A stretch of DNA of 64,000 nt from Pelotalea chapellei (lineage in GTDB: Bacteria > Desulfobacterota > Desulfuromonadia > Geobacterales > Pseudopelobacteraceae). Position numbers and translations under genes: made by a program. The notes below the pieces were generated by a model, which saw only the letters and a list, made by a program, of their open reading frames with translations, made no database searches and was not told the origin of the DNA. The stretch is taken from NCBI RefSeq assembly GCF_018531195.1, contig NZ_JAHDYS010000019.1:1-64000 (forward strand), read 5' to 3'. Shown one piece after another: positions 41,862 through 51,207 of this stretch; position 1 is the stretch's first letter, and the number at the start of each line of letters is the position of its first letter.

Positions 41862-42065
41862 TTACTCTGTAAAAATTGAAGTCTTTTCTGCCTCGGGTCG
41901 TGTTTCCTGCGGCTTGAGGGGGCACTGGTTAGTTGAGCCATCATGCTCTTTTTCACCAGTTCTGTGGTTTAATGCTGTGGCAGCAGCCAACAGTTCTTCT
42001 TTGGCCGATGAACTCATTTTTCTAAATTCAACAATCAGTCTTTGTTCGTCAAGGTTTAAATCCAT
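41862..42065 (-). CDS. Small hypothetical protein
   Basis: A 67-residue acidic protein, beginning MDLNLDEQRLIVEFRKMSSS, helical for its first half and disordered after residue 40. AGAGG stands four bases before the ATG, and the gene lies 18 bases after the stop of the PleD-like regulator and before a strong terminator, so it is probably translated as part of that operon. I do not recognise a family. A role with the regulator is suggested by position only. Confidence 0.6.
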   Translation of the reverse strand: MDLNLDEQRLIVEFRKMSSSAKEELLAAATALNHRTGEKEHDGSTNQCPLKPQETRPEAEKTSIFTE

Positions 42066-42083
42066 AAGTCCTCTTTTTTCAGA

Positions 42084-43001
42084 TCAGATGGCACATTCCA
42101 CCCGGTTGCGACCACTGGTCTTGGCCCGGTAGAGAGCGTCATCCGCAAGTTTGATGAAATCGTCAACAGTAGAGCAGCAGGGTACTGCAAAGGTCGCCAC
42201 ACCAAGGCTTGCCGTGATGCTCAAGGCAGATAAAGGTTCTCTGAAGGTGAGTGACTGGATCGCGATGCGAATCCGCTCTGCAACAAAAATAGCTTCTTCA
42301 AGAGAGGCGTCAGGAAGCACGGCTAAGAATTCTTCACCCCCATAGCGGGCTGCGGTATCATAGCTGCGCAGTTCTTTCTGCAATTGGACGGCCACCTTTT
42401 GGAGCACGATATCTCCCTGCAGATGGCCATATGTATCGTTGACCTGCTTGAAATGATCTATATCAAGGATGATCAGTGAAAGATTTCCACCTTTGCGGAT
42501 GGTACGCTGAACTTCCTTGTCCAGTGATTCCATCAGGTAACGACGGTTGTACATGCCGGTAAGATGGTCGGTATTGGACAGCTCAAGCAACAGTTCGTTG
42601 GAACGTTTCAGATCATCCTGCAGATGCTTTATCTTCAGATGCACCTTGACCCGTGCCACCAGTTCTTCGGGGTCAAACGGCTTGGTGATGTAGTCACTGG
42701 CACCCTGTTCAAGGCCTTTGACCTTCAGATCCCGATCATTCATGCCGGTCAGGATAATCACCGGCACATCCTGGAAATCGGGACGTGATTTCAACATGCC
42801 AAGAAATTTGAAGCCATCCATGCGGGGCATCTCAAGATCGCAGAGGATGATGTCAACGGGAGAGGCGAGAAGTTTCTTGAACCCTTCGAGCCCGTCCTCA
42901 GCCTCATAATAGCGCTCGAACAGGTTAAATGCCTCAAGAGACCTGATTATCCGCTCCCGAATGGCGATGGAATCATCTATGACCAGAACAGTATTGAGCA
43001 T
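42084..43001 (-). CDS. Response regulator with GGDEF domain (PleD-like)
   Basis: A 305-residue two-domain regulator. Residues 1-125 are a receiver: acidic pocket DD at 9-10, phosphoacceptor Asp55 in LCDLEMP, and the conserved Lys in ITKPFD. Residues about 145-305 are a GGDEF domain with the active loop YGGEEF and the inhibitory site R-S-Y-D five residues before it. Phosphorylation by an unknown kinase would activate cyclic-di-GMP synthesis. It is the first gene of a short minus-strand operon with the small protein that follows. No kinase gene lies nearby. Confidence 0.95.
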   Translation of the reverse strand: MLNTVLVIDDSIAIRERIIRSLEAFNLFERYYEAEDGLEGFKKLLASPVDIILCDLEMPRMDGFKFLGMLKSRPDFQDVPVIILTGMNDRDLKVKGLEQGASDYITKPFDPEELVARVKVHLKIKHLQDDLKRSNELLLELSNTDHLTGMYNRRYLMESLDKEVQRTIRKGGNLSLIILDIDHFKQVNDTYGHLQGDIVLQKVAVQLQKELRSYDTAARYGGEEFLAVLPDASLEEAIFVAERIRIAIQSLTFREPLSALSITASLGVATFAVPCCSTVDDFIKLADDALYRAKTSGRNRVECAI

Positions 43002-43066
43002 GGTTTCGAATACTACATTAGATTAAAGGTAAAAACAATTTTCTAATTGATCGGTATGAAACAATG

Positions 43067-43732
43067 TTACAGCAGCGGCTCATGGGCAAGATTCTTTAAA
43101 TCAGCAATTGTTGCAGCATAATCTGTGCTGCCGAAAACAGCGCTGCCTGCAACGAATACATCGGCACCGGCATGGGAGATACGGGCGATATTGGAAGTTT
43201 TTACACCACCATCCACCTCCAGTTCCGCTTCACATCCACGTTTGTCCAGCATGGCCCTCAGTGCCTGGATCTTTGGCAGGCAGGCATCGATAAAGCTTTG
43301 GCCGCCAAAGCCGGGATTTACCGTCATAAGCAGTACGAGATCCAGATCGTTAAGAACATACTCAAGCACATTGAGCGGAGTTGCCGGATTGAGTGAAACC
43401 CCAGCGCGCTTGCCGAGGGATTTGATCAGCTGCACGGTGCGGTGCAGGTGATGGACGGCTTCGGCATGAACTACAATAATATCCGCTCCGGCGGCGGCAA
43501 AGTCGGGGATATAAAGATCAGGATTTTCGATCATCAAATGCACATCCAGCGGCAGCGTTGTAACACGCCTGGCGGCCTCGACGATCAATGGTCCGATGGT
43601 TATGTTGGGGACAAAGTGCCCGTCCATTACATCAATGTGGACATAGTCGGCACCCGCGGCCTCGATTGCGTGAATTTCATCGCCAAGTCGTGAAAAATCT
43701 GCGGAGAGAATGGAAGGGGCAATTTTCTTCAT
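43067..43732 (-). CDS. rpe: Ribulose-phosphate 3-epimerase
   Basis: A 221-residue TIM-barrel epimerase that interconverts ribulose-5-phosphate and xylulose-5-phosphate. [16 protein letters not shown] begins the barrel; [19 protein letters not shown] and [12 protein letters not shown] carry the metal-binding His and Asp residues; [14 protein letters not shown] and [12 protein letters not shown] complete the site. AGAGG lies five bases before the ATG. It follows rsmB by 20 bases on the same strand. Confidence 0.97.
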   Translation of the reverse strand: MKKIAPSILSADFSRLGDEIHAIEAAGADYVHIDVMDGHFVPNITIGPLIVEAARRVTTLPLDVHLMIENPDLYIPDFAAAGADIIVVHAEAVHHLHRTVQLIKSLGKRAGVSLNPATPLNVLEYVLNDLDLVLLMTVNPGFGGQSFIDACLPKIQALRAMLDKRGCEAELEVDGGVKTSNIARISHAGADVFVAGSAVFGSTDYAATIADLKNLAHEPLL

Positions 43733-43752
43733 GGAAACCTCTGTTGGTGTAA

Positions 43753-45111
43753 TCATCTTTTTTTCAGCCGTGCTGCAAAAAAGCCGTCCATGCCGTGGCG
43801 GTGGGGCCAGGTTCGCAACATGCCTTCACTGGTGAACAGATCATGCCAATGGGGGAAAATGGTGTTCAGGTCTTCTAGCACACAATCATTCTGGCGAGAA
43901 ACGAAATCCCGCACAACGGTTTCATTTTCCTCAAGGGTCGTAGAACAGGTGGAGTAGACCAGTGTGCCGCCAGGCTTAAGCAATCTGAAGGCATTCTTCA
44001 GCATGGCCCTTTGGGTTGTGGCAAGCCGGGTAAAGTCTGCAGGAGTAAGCCTCCATTTGGCTTCCGGATTGCGACGGATAACCCCCAGTCCCGAGCAGGG
44101 GGCATCCAGCAGGACACGATCAAAGGCATGTGCGGGCATGGCAGCGGATTGCAGCAGATCGGCGGAACGGGTGCTGATGATCCTTATGCCGAGCCTTTGA
44201 GCTGACTCCTGGATCAGGGGAAGCTTGTTGCGCGAGATATCCATGGCCAACAATTCGCCACGGTTATCCATGAGCTGCGCCAGATGGGTGGCTTTGCCCC
44301 CCGGGGCTGCGCAACTGTCCAGGACCCGCTCCCCCGGCTGTACGCCCAGCAGCAAAGCTGCCACCTGTGAGGCTTCATCCTGGACTGCGAACAGGCCTTC
44401 ACGAAAACCTGGCAGTCCTGGGATATGATGGCGCCCCTCGACCACTATTCCTTGGGGTGAATAATGGCATGGGACGGCGGAGATGCCATTATCGGTAAAA
44501 CGCTGCAGAAGTTCCTCGCGGGATGTCAGCAAGGTATTGGTTCGCAATGTCAGGGGAGGTTGAAGAGAAGACGCCTCGGCCAGTTGCTCTGTTTCCGCCA
44601 GTCCAAGCTGATCGAGCCACTGGTTGACCAGCCACAACGGCTGAGAGTGGCGGGCAGCAATGGAAGCGACCGGAGAGGTAAGCGGGTCGGGAAACGTGAT
44701 GTTGTTCTTGCGGCGCAGGTAATTCCGCAACACTGCATTGACCAGTCCACTGGCGCGGGGAACAGATTGCTTTGCCAAATTAACCGTCTCATTGACGGCT
44801 GCAGACTCAGGAATGCGGTCCAGATATACCAGCTGATACAGGCCCAACCGCAAGAGGACCAGCACAATTGGTTCCAGCTTGCCAAGCGACTGGTTCAGTA
44901 GTTGGGCGATTATGTGGTCAAGAGTACCCTGGCGACGCAATACTCCGAACACCAACTCTGCAAACAGACCCCGGTCAGGACCGGAAAGACGGCCCTCGGA
45001 CAGCTCCCGGTCCATTAATTGATCAGCGTAACATCCTTCTTTCTGAATACTGCGAAGCACGACACAAGCAGCTTGGCGTGGATTGGATAAGGTCGGGTTT
45101 TGTGTGCTCAA
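43753..45111 (-). CDS. rsmB: 16S rRNA (cytosine-967-C5)-methyltransferase
   Basis: A 452-residue RsmB: an N-terminal NusB-like RNA-binding domain (residues 1-150, [22 protein letters not shown]) and a C-terminal SAM methyltransferase. [19 protein letters not shown] is SAM motif [21 protein letters not shown] holds one catalytic Cys and [14 protein letters not shown] the other. It overlaps the end of htpX by four bases and precedes rpe. It methylates C967 of 16S rRNA in the 30S subunit. Confidence 0.96.
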   Translation of the reverse strand: MSTQNPTLSNPRQAACVVLRSIQKEGCYADQLMDRELSEGRLSGPDRGLFAELVFGVLRRQGTLDHIIAQLLNQSLGKLEPIVLVLLRLGLYQLVYLDRIPESAAVNETVNLAKQSVPRASGLVNAVLRNYLRRKNNITFPDPLTSPVASIAARHSQPLWLVNQWLDQLGLAETEQLAEASSLQPPLTLRTNTLLTSREELLQRFTDNGISAVPCHYSPQGIVVEGRHHIPGLPGFREGLFAVQDEASQVAALLLGVQPGERVLDSCAAPGGKATHLAQLMDNRGELLAMDISRNKLPLIQESAQRLGIRIISTRSADLLQSAAMPAHAFDRVLLDAPCSGLGVIRRNPEAKWRLTPADFTRLATTQRAMLKNAFRLLKPGGTLVYSTCSTTLEENETVVRDFVSRQNDCVLEDLNTIFPHWHDLFTSEGMLRTWPHRHGMDGFFAARLKKR

Positions 45112-45965
45112 TAGCTGTGTGTCCTTGATATTTCCCGCAGGCGCTCAATGCGTTCGGCCATTGGGGGATGAGTAGAAAACAGTGACATCAGGCTGCCGCC
45201 GGTCAAGGGGTTGACGATAAACATGTGGGCTGTAGCGGCATTGGCCTGCATGGGAATCTGATGATTGGCCATTTCAAGCTTCTGAAGGGCATTTGCCAGA
45301 GAGAGCGGGTTTCCGCTGATGCTTGCTCCGCCGGCATCAGCTCCGTATTCCCGGGATCGTGAAATCGCCATTTGCACCAGCATGGCTGCGATGGGCGCCA
45401 GGATCGCCATCAACAGCGTACTCCAGATGCTGCCGCCCCCCTCGTTATCGTCACTCCGTCCACCGCCGAACATTGCGGCCCACTGTGCCATATGGGCAAG
45501 GTATGTGATCGCGCCGGCAAATGTGGCTGCAATGGAGGAAATGAGAATGTCACGATGTTTGACGTGTGCCAGTTCATGGGCCATGACACCTGCAAGTTCA
45601 TCATCAGTGAGGATGCGCAAAATGCCGGTGGTTGCAGCAACTGCAGCGTGCTCCGGATTCCTGCCGGTGGCGAATGCATTCGGAGTGTCAGAGTCGATAA
45701 CATAAACCCTGGGCATTGGCAAGTTTGCCCGCTGGGCAAGACGGCGTACCAACCCGAAAAAACGGGCATCTTCCCGTTCGGTTATTTCCCGTGCCCCGTA
45801 CATTGACAGAACTACCTTGTCTGAGAACCAGTATGCGAAAAAGTTCATCCCTGCTGCCATGACAAAAGCCATGGTCATGCCCCCGCGGCCTCCCATCATC
45901 CCGCCCAGAATGACCAGCAGGACAGTCAGCAGCGTCATCAAGAATGTGGTTTTGAGCATGTTCAT
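45108..45965 (-). CDS. htpX: Zinc metalloprotease HtpX
   Basis: A 285-residue inner-membrane M48B protease. Two N-terminal transmembrane helices are followed by the catalytic helix [12 protein letters not shown] with the HExxH zinc site; two further hydrophobic segments come after; [21 protein letters not shown] supplies the third zinc ligand region. HtpX degrades misfolded membrane proteins in stress response. The start with GCGAGG six bases upstream gives the usual length; a longer frame adds unrelated residues. It is the first gene of htpX-rsmB-rpe. Confidence 0.96.
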   Translation of the reverse strand: MNMLKTTFLMTLLTVLLVILGGMMGGRGGMTMAFVMAAGMNFFAYWFSDKVVLSMYGAREITEREDARFFGLVRRLAQRANLPMPRVYVIDSDTPNAFATGRNPEHAAVAATTGILRILTDDELAGVMAHELAHVKHRDILISSIAATFAGAITYLAHMAQWAAMFGGGRSDDNEGGGSIWSTLLMAILAPIAAMLVQMAISRSREYGADAGGASISGNPLSLANALQKLEMANHQIPMQANAATAHMFIVNPLTGGSLMSLFSTHPPMAERIERLREISRTHSY

Positions 45966-46253
45966 TGTGAACCTCGCAGGCCAGGAGTCTGTCGGGCTTA
46001 AATTAACTCGGCTGCAAATCCGCCTGTACGGTCCATATTTCGCCGTTTTCTTGGTCAATAGAACAACTATTGTCCTGCGAAATCGACAAAATCTTGCCTC
46101 GTCCAGTCGAATTTTCACTACGACTTATTAAGCCCGACAAAACTCCTAGAAGTTAATGTTTTCCTTATTTGTTTCTTTTATTATCATAACGATTGCCATG
46201 TAAAAGAGCAAGGGGGGCAGGGAGGATTGAGGCAGCCGGAATGGTTAAAAATC

Positions 46254-46283
46254 TTGACAATTCCTAAAGCCAAATGGTATCTG
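46254..46283 (+). promoter_or_regulatory. Putative promoter of ndk
   Basis: TTGACA at 46254-46259, then a weak TATCTG after an 18-base spacer. The start would lie about 30 bases before the ndk ATG. Confidence 0.45.
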
Positions 46284-46319
46284 CTCTATTCTTAAACATT
46301 AGTCAAATTGGAGGAATAC

Positions 46320-46733
46320 ATGGAACGTACATTTGCAATCATTAAGCCCGATGCAGTTGAACGCAAACTGGCCGGTAAGATTCTTGACCGGATTGAAGCA
46401 AACGGATTCAACATTGTCGGCATGAAAAAAATAAAGCTGACCAAGGCGCAGGCTGAGGGTTTCTACTATGTGCACAAAGAGCGTCCCTTTTTCAACGATC
46501 TGTGCGCTTTCATGTCACGCAGCCCTGTGATTGTGCTGTGCCTTGAGAAGGAAAATGCAATTGCCGACTGGCGCACCCTGATGGGAGCCACTAATCCGGC
46601 TAATGCAGAACCAGGTACAATTCGTAAGGATTTTGCTGTCAATATTGAAGAAAACTCTTCCCACGGTTCCGATGCTCCGGAAACAGCTGCTTTCGAAATT
46701 CCTTACTTCTTCAGCGCGCTGGAACTGGTTTAA
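46320..46733 (+). CDS. ndk: Nucleoside-diphosphate kinase
   Basis: A 137-residue NDP kinase that balances NTP pools. [20 protein letters not shown] is the N terminus, [18 protein letters not shown] the nucleotide-binding strand, and the phosphorylated His lies in [18 protein letters not shown] lies six bases before the ATG. It stands alone and is followed by a hairpin terminator. Confidence 0.97.
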   Translation: MERTFAIIKPDAVERKLAGKILDRIEANGFNIVGMKKIKLTKAQAEGFYYVHKERPFFNDLCAFMSRSPVIVLCLEKENAIADWRTLMGATNPANAEPGTIRKDFAVNIEENSSHGSDAPETAAFEIPYFFSALELV

Positions 46734-46756
46734 TAACGTCCTTTATATTCTGATTT

Positions 46757-46792
46757 GTAAAGCCCTTCTCCTGAAGGGCTTTACTGTTTCTG
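46757..46792 (+). terminator. Terminator of ndk
   Basis: Perfect 12-bp stem GTAAAGCCCTTC / GAAGGGCTTTAC with a TCCT loop, followed by the modestly T-rich TGTTTCTG. Confidence 0.75.
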
Positions 46793-46849
46793 CCCCGCCT
46801 CATTTCGCTCCAATCTCCCTACACGCTGTTTTTTACAACCTTATTAGCC

Positions 46850-46878
46850 TTGACATGTATGCCTATCCGCGATATCAA
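46850..46878 (+). promoter_or_regulatory. Promoter of the cytochrome gene
   Basis: TTGACA, 17-base spacer, TATCAA, about 65 bases before the cytochrome ATG. Confidence 0.6.
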
Positions 46879-46947
46879 ATTAACGCTATTTCATTATGGT
46901 GTGCTTGCTTTTTGCAAGAAAAAACATATCAAGGAGGAAGCTAAGTT

Positions 46948-48411
46948 ATGATTCGTAACATCTTTTCAGCAGCAGTGGTGGCCTTCAGCCTTGTCTCATG
47001 TATCGCCTACGCATTTGCAGCGGAAGATAAGGTTTTCAAGGTGGACAAGGAATTCTACCCTTACTACCCGTCACTCATGAAATGGGACAAAACCTCTGCT
47101 CCTTTTACTCCTCCTGAAACCTGTGGAGAGTGCCATGAACAGCAATACAAGGAATGGAAAGGCTCGGTCCACCAGCTTGCTTTTCAGGATCCTGTCTATC
47201 AGGGAGAGCTGAACAAGGCGGTCAAGGCGGTCGGGCATGAGATAGCCCGTCAGTGCGAAGGGTGTCATTCACCTGTTGGTGTTGTTACCGGCGAAGTCAA
47301 AAAACCTGGCATTTCCGGACTCTCCTCTATAGCTCTTAATGGTGTGTCCTGTGATGTATGCCACTCGATTAGCGGTGTAACCCATACCCAAACCCCAGCC
47401 AAGGTACCGGAAAACGGATCCTTCATCCTTAAACCTGGTGTAGATGGAAAGGATGGCCCGGTTTTGATCAAACGTGGTCCGCTACAGCCTAGCCAAGAGT
47501 GCGGTGGCGGATTCCATTCCTGTGAACAATCAACTCTTCACAAACAGGCGGATCTGTGCGCATCCTGCCATCAGGTCTATCATTACGATACCCACTTTCC
47601 TCTGGAAGCCACCTACAACGAATGGAAGCAGGGGCCATACGCTCAGAAGGACATTCATTGCCAGGATTGTCACATGGTTGATTCAGCCACCTTCAGACGT
47701 TCTGCCGATGATTTCAAAAAACCGGCCAGAGGAGAGTACCGCCATTATTTCAATGGGGCTAACTATCTTCTGTACTACCTGGCCTCCGCAGCGGCCCAGA
47801 AAGCTGGCGACAAGCAGTTGGCAGACACCTTGACTGAAAAGTACAAGATGGCAGTTGATCGCCTGCAAGCAGCTGCAGACATGGAAATTGCCCCGGTGTA
47901 CCGCAACGGGTCTCTGGCAGAGCTAAAGATCCGCGTCAAAAATGTCCGTGCCGGCCACAACCTGCCCACATCTCTTACCAACGTGCGGCAAATGTGGCTT
48001 GAAGTTACCGCTCGTGACGATAAAGGGGAGGTCCTGTTTACCAGTGGAACAGTCAAGTCTGATGGCGCGCTCCCTGAAGATGCCAGGGTTTTCAATTCGG
48101 ATGGCATGGGCAACGACTTTCACTTTGCCATTGATCCCTGGGTAGTAACGGCCTTTTCACGTCACGAGACTATCCCTCCCCGGGGTTACAAGGATGTTTT
48201 TTACGGACTTGCTCCCAAGAAAGGACAGAAGGTCAGCATTGAAGCCAAGCTGCGGTACCGTCAGGCTGACCAGGCGGTGGCAGAGGCTCTCTTGAGTGCC
48301 GTACCCAAGGACATCGACCTCAAAGCGATTTATGGTCTTGAGAGGGTCCCGACTCTGCCGATAGTGGATATGGTCGTGCGGAAAGCCGAACTGACCGTGG
48401 CAGGCAAATAA
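46948..48411 (+). CDS. Penta-heme periplasmic cytochrome c
   Basis: A 487-residue secreted protein with a signal peptide (cleavage after AFAA) and five CXXCH c-heme motifs: CGECH (59-63), CEGCH (103-107), CDVCH (135-139), CASCH (204-208) and CQDCH (238-242). The cysteine motifs occupy the first half; the second half is a beta-rich domain without hemes. The arrangement resembles multiheme cytochromes of Geobacter that carry electrons between the inner membrane and the outside. GGAGG precedes the ATG by ten bases. It has its own promoter and terminator, so it is a single-gene unit. The electron partner is unknown. Confidence 0.9.
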   Translation: MIRNIFSAAVVAFSLVSCIAYAFAAEDKVFKVDKEFYPYYPSLMKWDKTSAPFTPPETCGECHEQQYKEWKGSVHQLAFQDPVYQGELNKAVKAVGHEIARQCEGCHSPVGVVTGEVKKPGISGLSSIALNGVSCDVCHSISGVTHTQTPAKVPENGSFILKPGVDGKDGPVLIKRGPLQPSQECGGGFHSCEQSTLHKQADLCASCHQVYHYDTHFPLEATYNEWKQGPYAQKDIHCQDCHMVDSATFRRSADDFKKPARGEYRHYFNGANYLLYYLASAAAQKAGDKQLADTLTEKYKMAVDRLQAAADMEIAPVYRNGSLAELKIRVKNVRAGHNLPTSLTNVRQMWLEVTARDDKGEVLFTSGTVKSDGALPEDARVFNSDGMGNDFHFAIDPWVVTAFSRHETIPPRGYKDVFYGLAPKKGQKVSIEAKLRYRQADQAVAEALLSAVPKDIDLKAIYGLERVPTLPIVDMVVRKAELTVAGK

Positions 48412-48436
48412 AAACGTTCGAAAAGCAGTTTGAGAA

Positions 48437-48472
48437 AATGGCCCGCCGGAGTAATTCCGGCGGGCCATTTTT
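48437..48472 (+). terminator. Terminator of the cytochrome gene
   Basis: Perfect 13-bp stem ATGGCCCGCCGGA / TCCGGCGGGCCAT, 5-base loop, then TTTTTA. It may also serve the convergent miaA. Confidence 0.88.
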
Positions 48473-48492
48473 ATGCTTTATCAAAAAAGTTA

Positions 48493-49407
48493 CTACGAGA
48501 CCTGTCTCATAATCTCCAGTGTTTCTGCAAGTGGATCAGCATCACCATTCACCCAATGTATTTTTACCCCATGTTTCTCCATCCTGCGGAACCAGGTTTC
48601 CTGGCGTTTGGCAAAGTCATGGATAGCGCTGTTCAATTTCTGGAAAAGGTCGTTGCGACTCAGTTCACCCCGCAGGTGTGCACCGATAAATCTATATTCC
48701 AGCCCGTAGTAGTCCAGTCGCTCCCATGAGACGCCTGCCTGATGCAGGCGCTCGACTTCCAGAATCATACCCTCCTCCAGGCGCTGTTGCAGTCGTTCCG
48801 TTATCCGGCGACGCAATTCGCTGCGTTCCCAACGGATACCGATAACCAACGGCCTAATGTCTGGGAAAGGTTCGCTTTCATGGCCATGCTCCCGTTCGTA
48901 TTGCGCAATTTCAATCGCCCGGATTGTGCGTTGCCGGTCCAGTAGATCCGTGCTGTTGTGCAGTTCCGGCCTCAGGTTACGCAGCAGCTCAGCCAGCTCT
49001 TCCATTCCTCGCTGCTCAAGTTCAGCCCGCAGTTCATGGTTTTCCGGCACGGCCACCATGCGATAGCCGCGCAAGGCTGCATCCAGGTACATGCCGGTGC
49101 CACCGCACAGAATCGGCAGGCGCTTCCGGCAGCGGATTTCTTCGAAGGCGGCAAGAAACAGGCGCTGAAAGGCAAAAACATTGAATTCTTCGCCGGCATC
49201 AAGGATATTGATCAGATGATAAGGGATGGTGCCATATTCGTGCAGATCCTTGCCGGTTCCGATGTCCATGCCACGAAAAACCTGGCGGGAGTCAGCTGAG
49301 ATAACCTCACCGTCAAGAAGGCGGGCCAGAGCCACAGCCAAGCGGGTCTTGCCCGAAGCGGTCGGGCCGAGAACAGTTAACAGATTATGTGGAGGCAGAT
49401 TGCTCAT
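48493..49407 (-). CDS. miaA: tRNA dimethylallyltransferase
   Basis: A 304-residue MiaA that adds the isopentenyl group to A37 of tRNAs reading UNN codons. The P-loop is VLGPTASGKTRLAV; ISADSRQVFRGMDIGTGK is the catalytic Asp region; ILCGGTGMYLDAALRG is the substrate-channel motif. Length fits the family. It is divergent from the NAD(P)-binding gene next to it and ends close to the cytochrome terminator. Confidence 0.96.
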   Translation of the reverse strand: MSNLPPHNLLTVLGPTASGKTRLAVALARLLDGEVISADSRQVFRGMDIGTGKDLHEYGTIPYHLINILDAGEEFNVFAFQRLFLAAFEEIRCRKRLPILCGGTGMYLDAALRGYRMVAVPENHELRAELEQRGMEELAELLRNLRPELHNSTDLLDRQRTIRAIEIAQYEREHGHESEPFPDIRPLVIGIRWERSELRRRITERLQQRLEEGMILEVERLHQAGVSWERLDYYGLEYRFIGAHLRGELSRNDLFQKLNSAIHDFAKRQETWFRRMEKHGVKIHWVNGDADPLAETLEIMRQVS

Positions 49408-49536
49408 TGATGTCCTGTCGCGTGGCTGTTATTCCGGCCGGAGTTTTCAAACGGACACAAGGTAGCACATGTGCCAAGGTGTTTGCCATAAGGTACATCT
49501 TGCCTTCTGATGAAGATATGGCACAATAGCGAAATT

Positions 49537-50475
49537 ATGGATATTAATGGTAAAAAGGTGCTGATTACCGGAGCTACCGGCTTTATCGGTAAACGGCTGA
49601 CACGTGTGCTGCTGGAACGCGGCTGCAGGGTGCGTTGCATGGTACGCCGTGATAACGCCGGGAAACCTGAAGGCGCCGAAGTAATTCGGGCTGACATGCT
49701 TGATCGCAACTCACTCCTGCCGGTCATGGCGGGAGTAGATACCGCCTTTTACCTGGTGCATTCCATGGGAGGGGGGCGCAGTGGTTTCGAGCGCCGCGAC
49801 CGAGAGGCTGCAGCCAATTTCGTCTGTGCTGCCGAAGCAAATGGTGTGCGGCGGGTGATCTATCTCGGTGGATTGGGGGAGACAGGGAGCCGCCTTTCCG
49901 GGCACCTTGCCAGCCGGATGGAAGTTGCTGACATTCTTCGTGCCGGATCCTTTGCCACCACCTTTTTGCGAGCAGCTGTGATCGTCGGTGCGGGGGGGGC
50001 ATCCTTTGAGCTGGTGCGGGGATTGGTGGAACGTCTGCCGGTCATGATCACTCCGCGCTGGGTCTCAACCAGGTGTCAGCCGATTGCGGTGGATGATGTC
50101 ATCTCTTATCTGGCCGGATGCCTGGAGGATGAGCGCACTGCCGGAAGGACTTTTGACATAGGCGGACCTGAAATTCTGACCTACCGTGAGATGATGGAGC
50201 ATTTCGCCCGTGTTGAAGGAAAGCCCTTGATGATTGTGCCGGTGCCGGTTTTGACTCCCCGGCTTTCCTCATACTGGGTCGCTTTGTTCAGTCCGGTCCC
50301 ACCCTCTGTTTCGATGCCGTTGATAGAAGGATTGAGCAGTGAGGTCATCTGCAGGGAACACTCAATTCGGGACCTGATACCGCTGCGGCTGTCGTCCTAT
50401 GACGAAGCTGTACGGCGGGCGCTGGCCGAAGAAGTCGTGATCAAGGATCAACATGAAAAAGGAGGGGTACAATGA
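49537..50475 (+). CDS. NAD(P)-binding atypical SDR (NDUFA9-like)
   Basis: A 312-residue short-chain-dehydrogenase-like protein. KVLITGATGFIGKRLTRVLLERG is a complete N-terminal Rossmann motif; no canonical YxxxK pair is apparent, which puts it with the atypical SDRs related to complex-I NDUFA9 and NmrA. The C-terminal part VPVPVLTPRLSSYWVALFSPVP is typical of this family. The ATG at 49537 is chosen by similarity; one nine codons upstream is possible and neither has a good ribosome site. It overlaps elbB by four bases. Substrate unknown. Confidence 0.85.
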   Translation: MDINGKKVLITGATGFIGKRLTRVLLERGCRVRCMVRRDNAGKPEGAEVIRADMLDRNSLLPVMAGVDTAFYLVHSMGGGRSGFERRDREAAANFVCAAEANGVRRVIYLGGLGETGSRLSGHLASRMEVADILRAGSFATTFLRAAVIVGAGGASFELVRGLVERLPVMITPRWVSTRCQPIAVDDVISYLAGCLEDERTAGRTFDIGGPEILTYREMMEHFARVEGKPLMIVPVPVLTPRLSSYWVALFSPVPPSVSMPLIEGLSSEVICREHSIRDLIPLRLSSYDEAVRRALAEEVVIKDQHEKGGVQ

Positions 50476-51125
50476 AGAAGATCGGGGTTGTTCTTTCGGG
50501 TTGTGGAGTGCGTGACGGCAGTGAAATCCACGAGGCGGTGCTTACCCTTCTGGCTATTGATCAATGCGGTGCAGAAGCGCTCTGCATGGCGCCCGACACC
50601 GAGTTTACGGAAACTAACCATCTGACCATGGAGGAGACCGGTGCACGTCGCAATGTCCTCGTGGAATCGGCTCGCATCGCCCGCGGCAACATTCGCAACA
50701 TCAAGGATATCAAGGCGACCGACCTTGACGGCATCATCTTGCCCGGAGGGTTCGGGGCTGCCAAGAACCTGTGCGACTTTGCTGTCAAGGGTGCTGCCGC
50801 CACGGTACAGCCTGAGGTGTCCCGGCTGTTGCGGGAGATGGCAACTGCCAGTAAACCGATCGGTGCAATCTGCATCGCTCCGGTGGTGACTGCTGCCGTG
50901 CTGGGCAAAGATCTGGCACCTACCGTTACCATTGGTACCGACGCCGGTACATCTGCTGAAATCGAGAAGTGCGGGGCAAAACATCAGGATTGTCCTGTAA
51001 CTGAATTTGTAGTGGACAAGAAGAATAAACTGGTCTCGACACCCGCCTATATGCTGGCTAACAGCATTTCCGAGGTGTATGAAGGTATTGGCAAATGTGT
51101 CAGAGAAGTTGTGGCATTAAGCTGA
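50472..51125 (+). CDS. elbB: DJ-1/PfpI-family glyoxalase-like protein ElbB
   Basis: A 217-residue member of the DJ-1/PfpI superfamily, ElbB subgroup. IGVVLSGCGVRDGSEIHEAVLTLLAID is the characteristic start, DGIILPGGFGAAKNLCDFA the second block, and IGAICIAP carries the nucleophilic Cys in the elbow. E. coli ElbB has weak glyoxalase activity and was linked to isoprenoid synthesis; the natural role is unclear. Start codon overlaps the previous gene (ATGA), with AAAGGAGGGG upstream. A terminator follows. Confidence 0.94.
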   Translation: MKKIGVVLSGCGVRDGSEIHEAVLTLLAIDQCGAEALCMAPDTEFTETNHLTMEETGARRNVLVESARIARGNIRNIKDIKATDLDGIILPGGFGAAKNLCDFAVKGAAATVQPEVSRLLREMATASKPIGAICIAPVVTAAVLGKDLAPTVTIGTDAGTSAEIEKCGAKHQDCPVTEFVVDKKNKLVSTPAYMLANSISEVYEGIGKCVREVVALS

Positions 51126-51150
51126 AAAGTGTCGTGGCATGAAACTCGAC

Positions 51151-51184
51151 GGGGGCGAGGCGGGTGCTTCGCCCCCGCTTCTTA
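51151..51184 (+). terminator. Terminator after elbB
   Basis: Stem GGGGGCGA / TCGCCCCC with a 10-base loop, followed by a T-rich CTTCTTATTT. Confidence 0.7.
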
Positions 51185-51207
51185 TTTGAGAGAAAGGTTT
51201 TCAAGCA

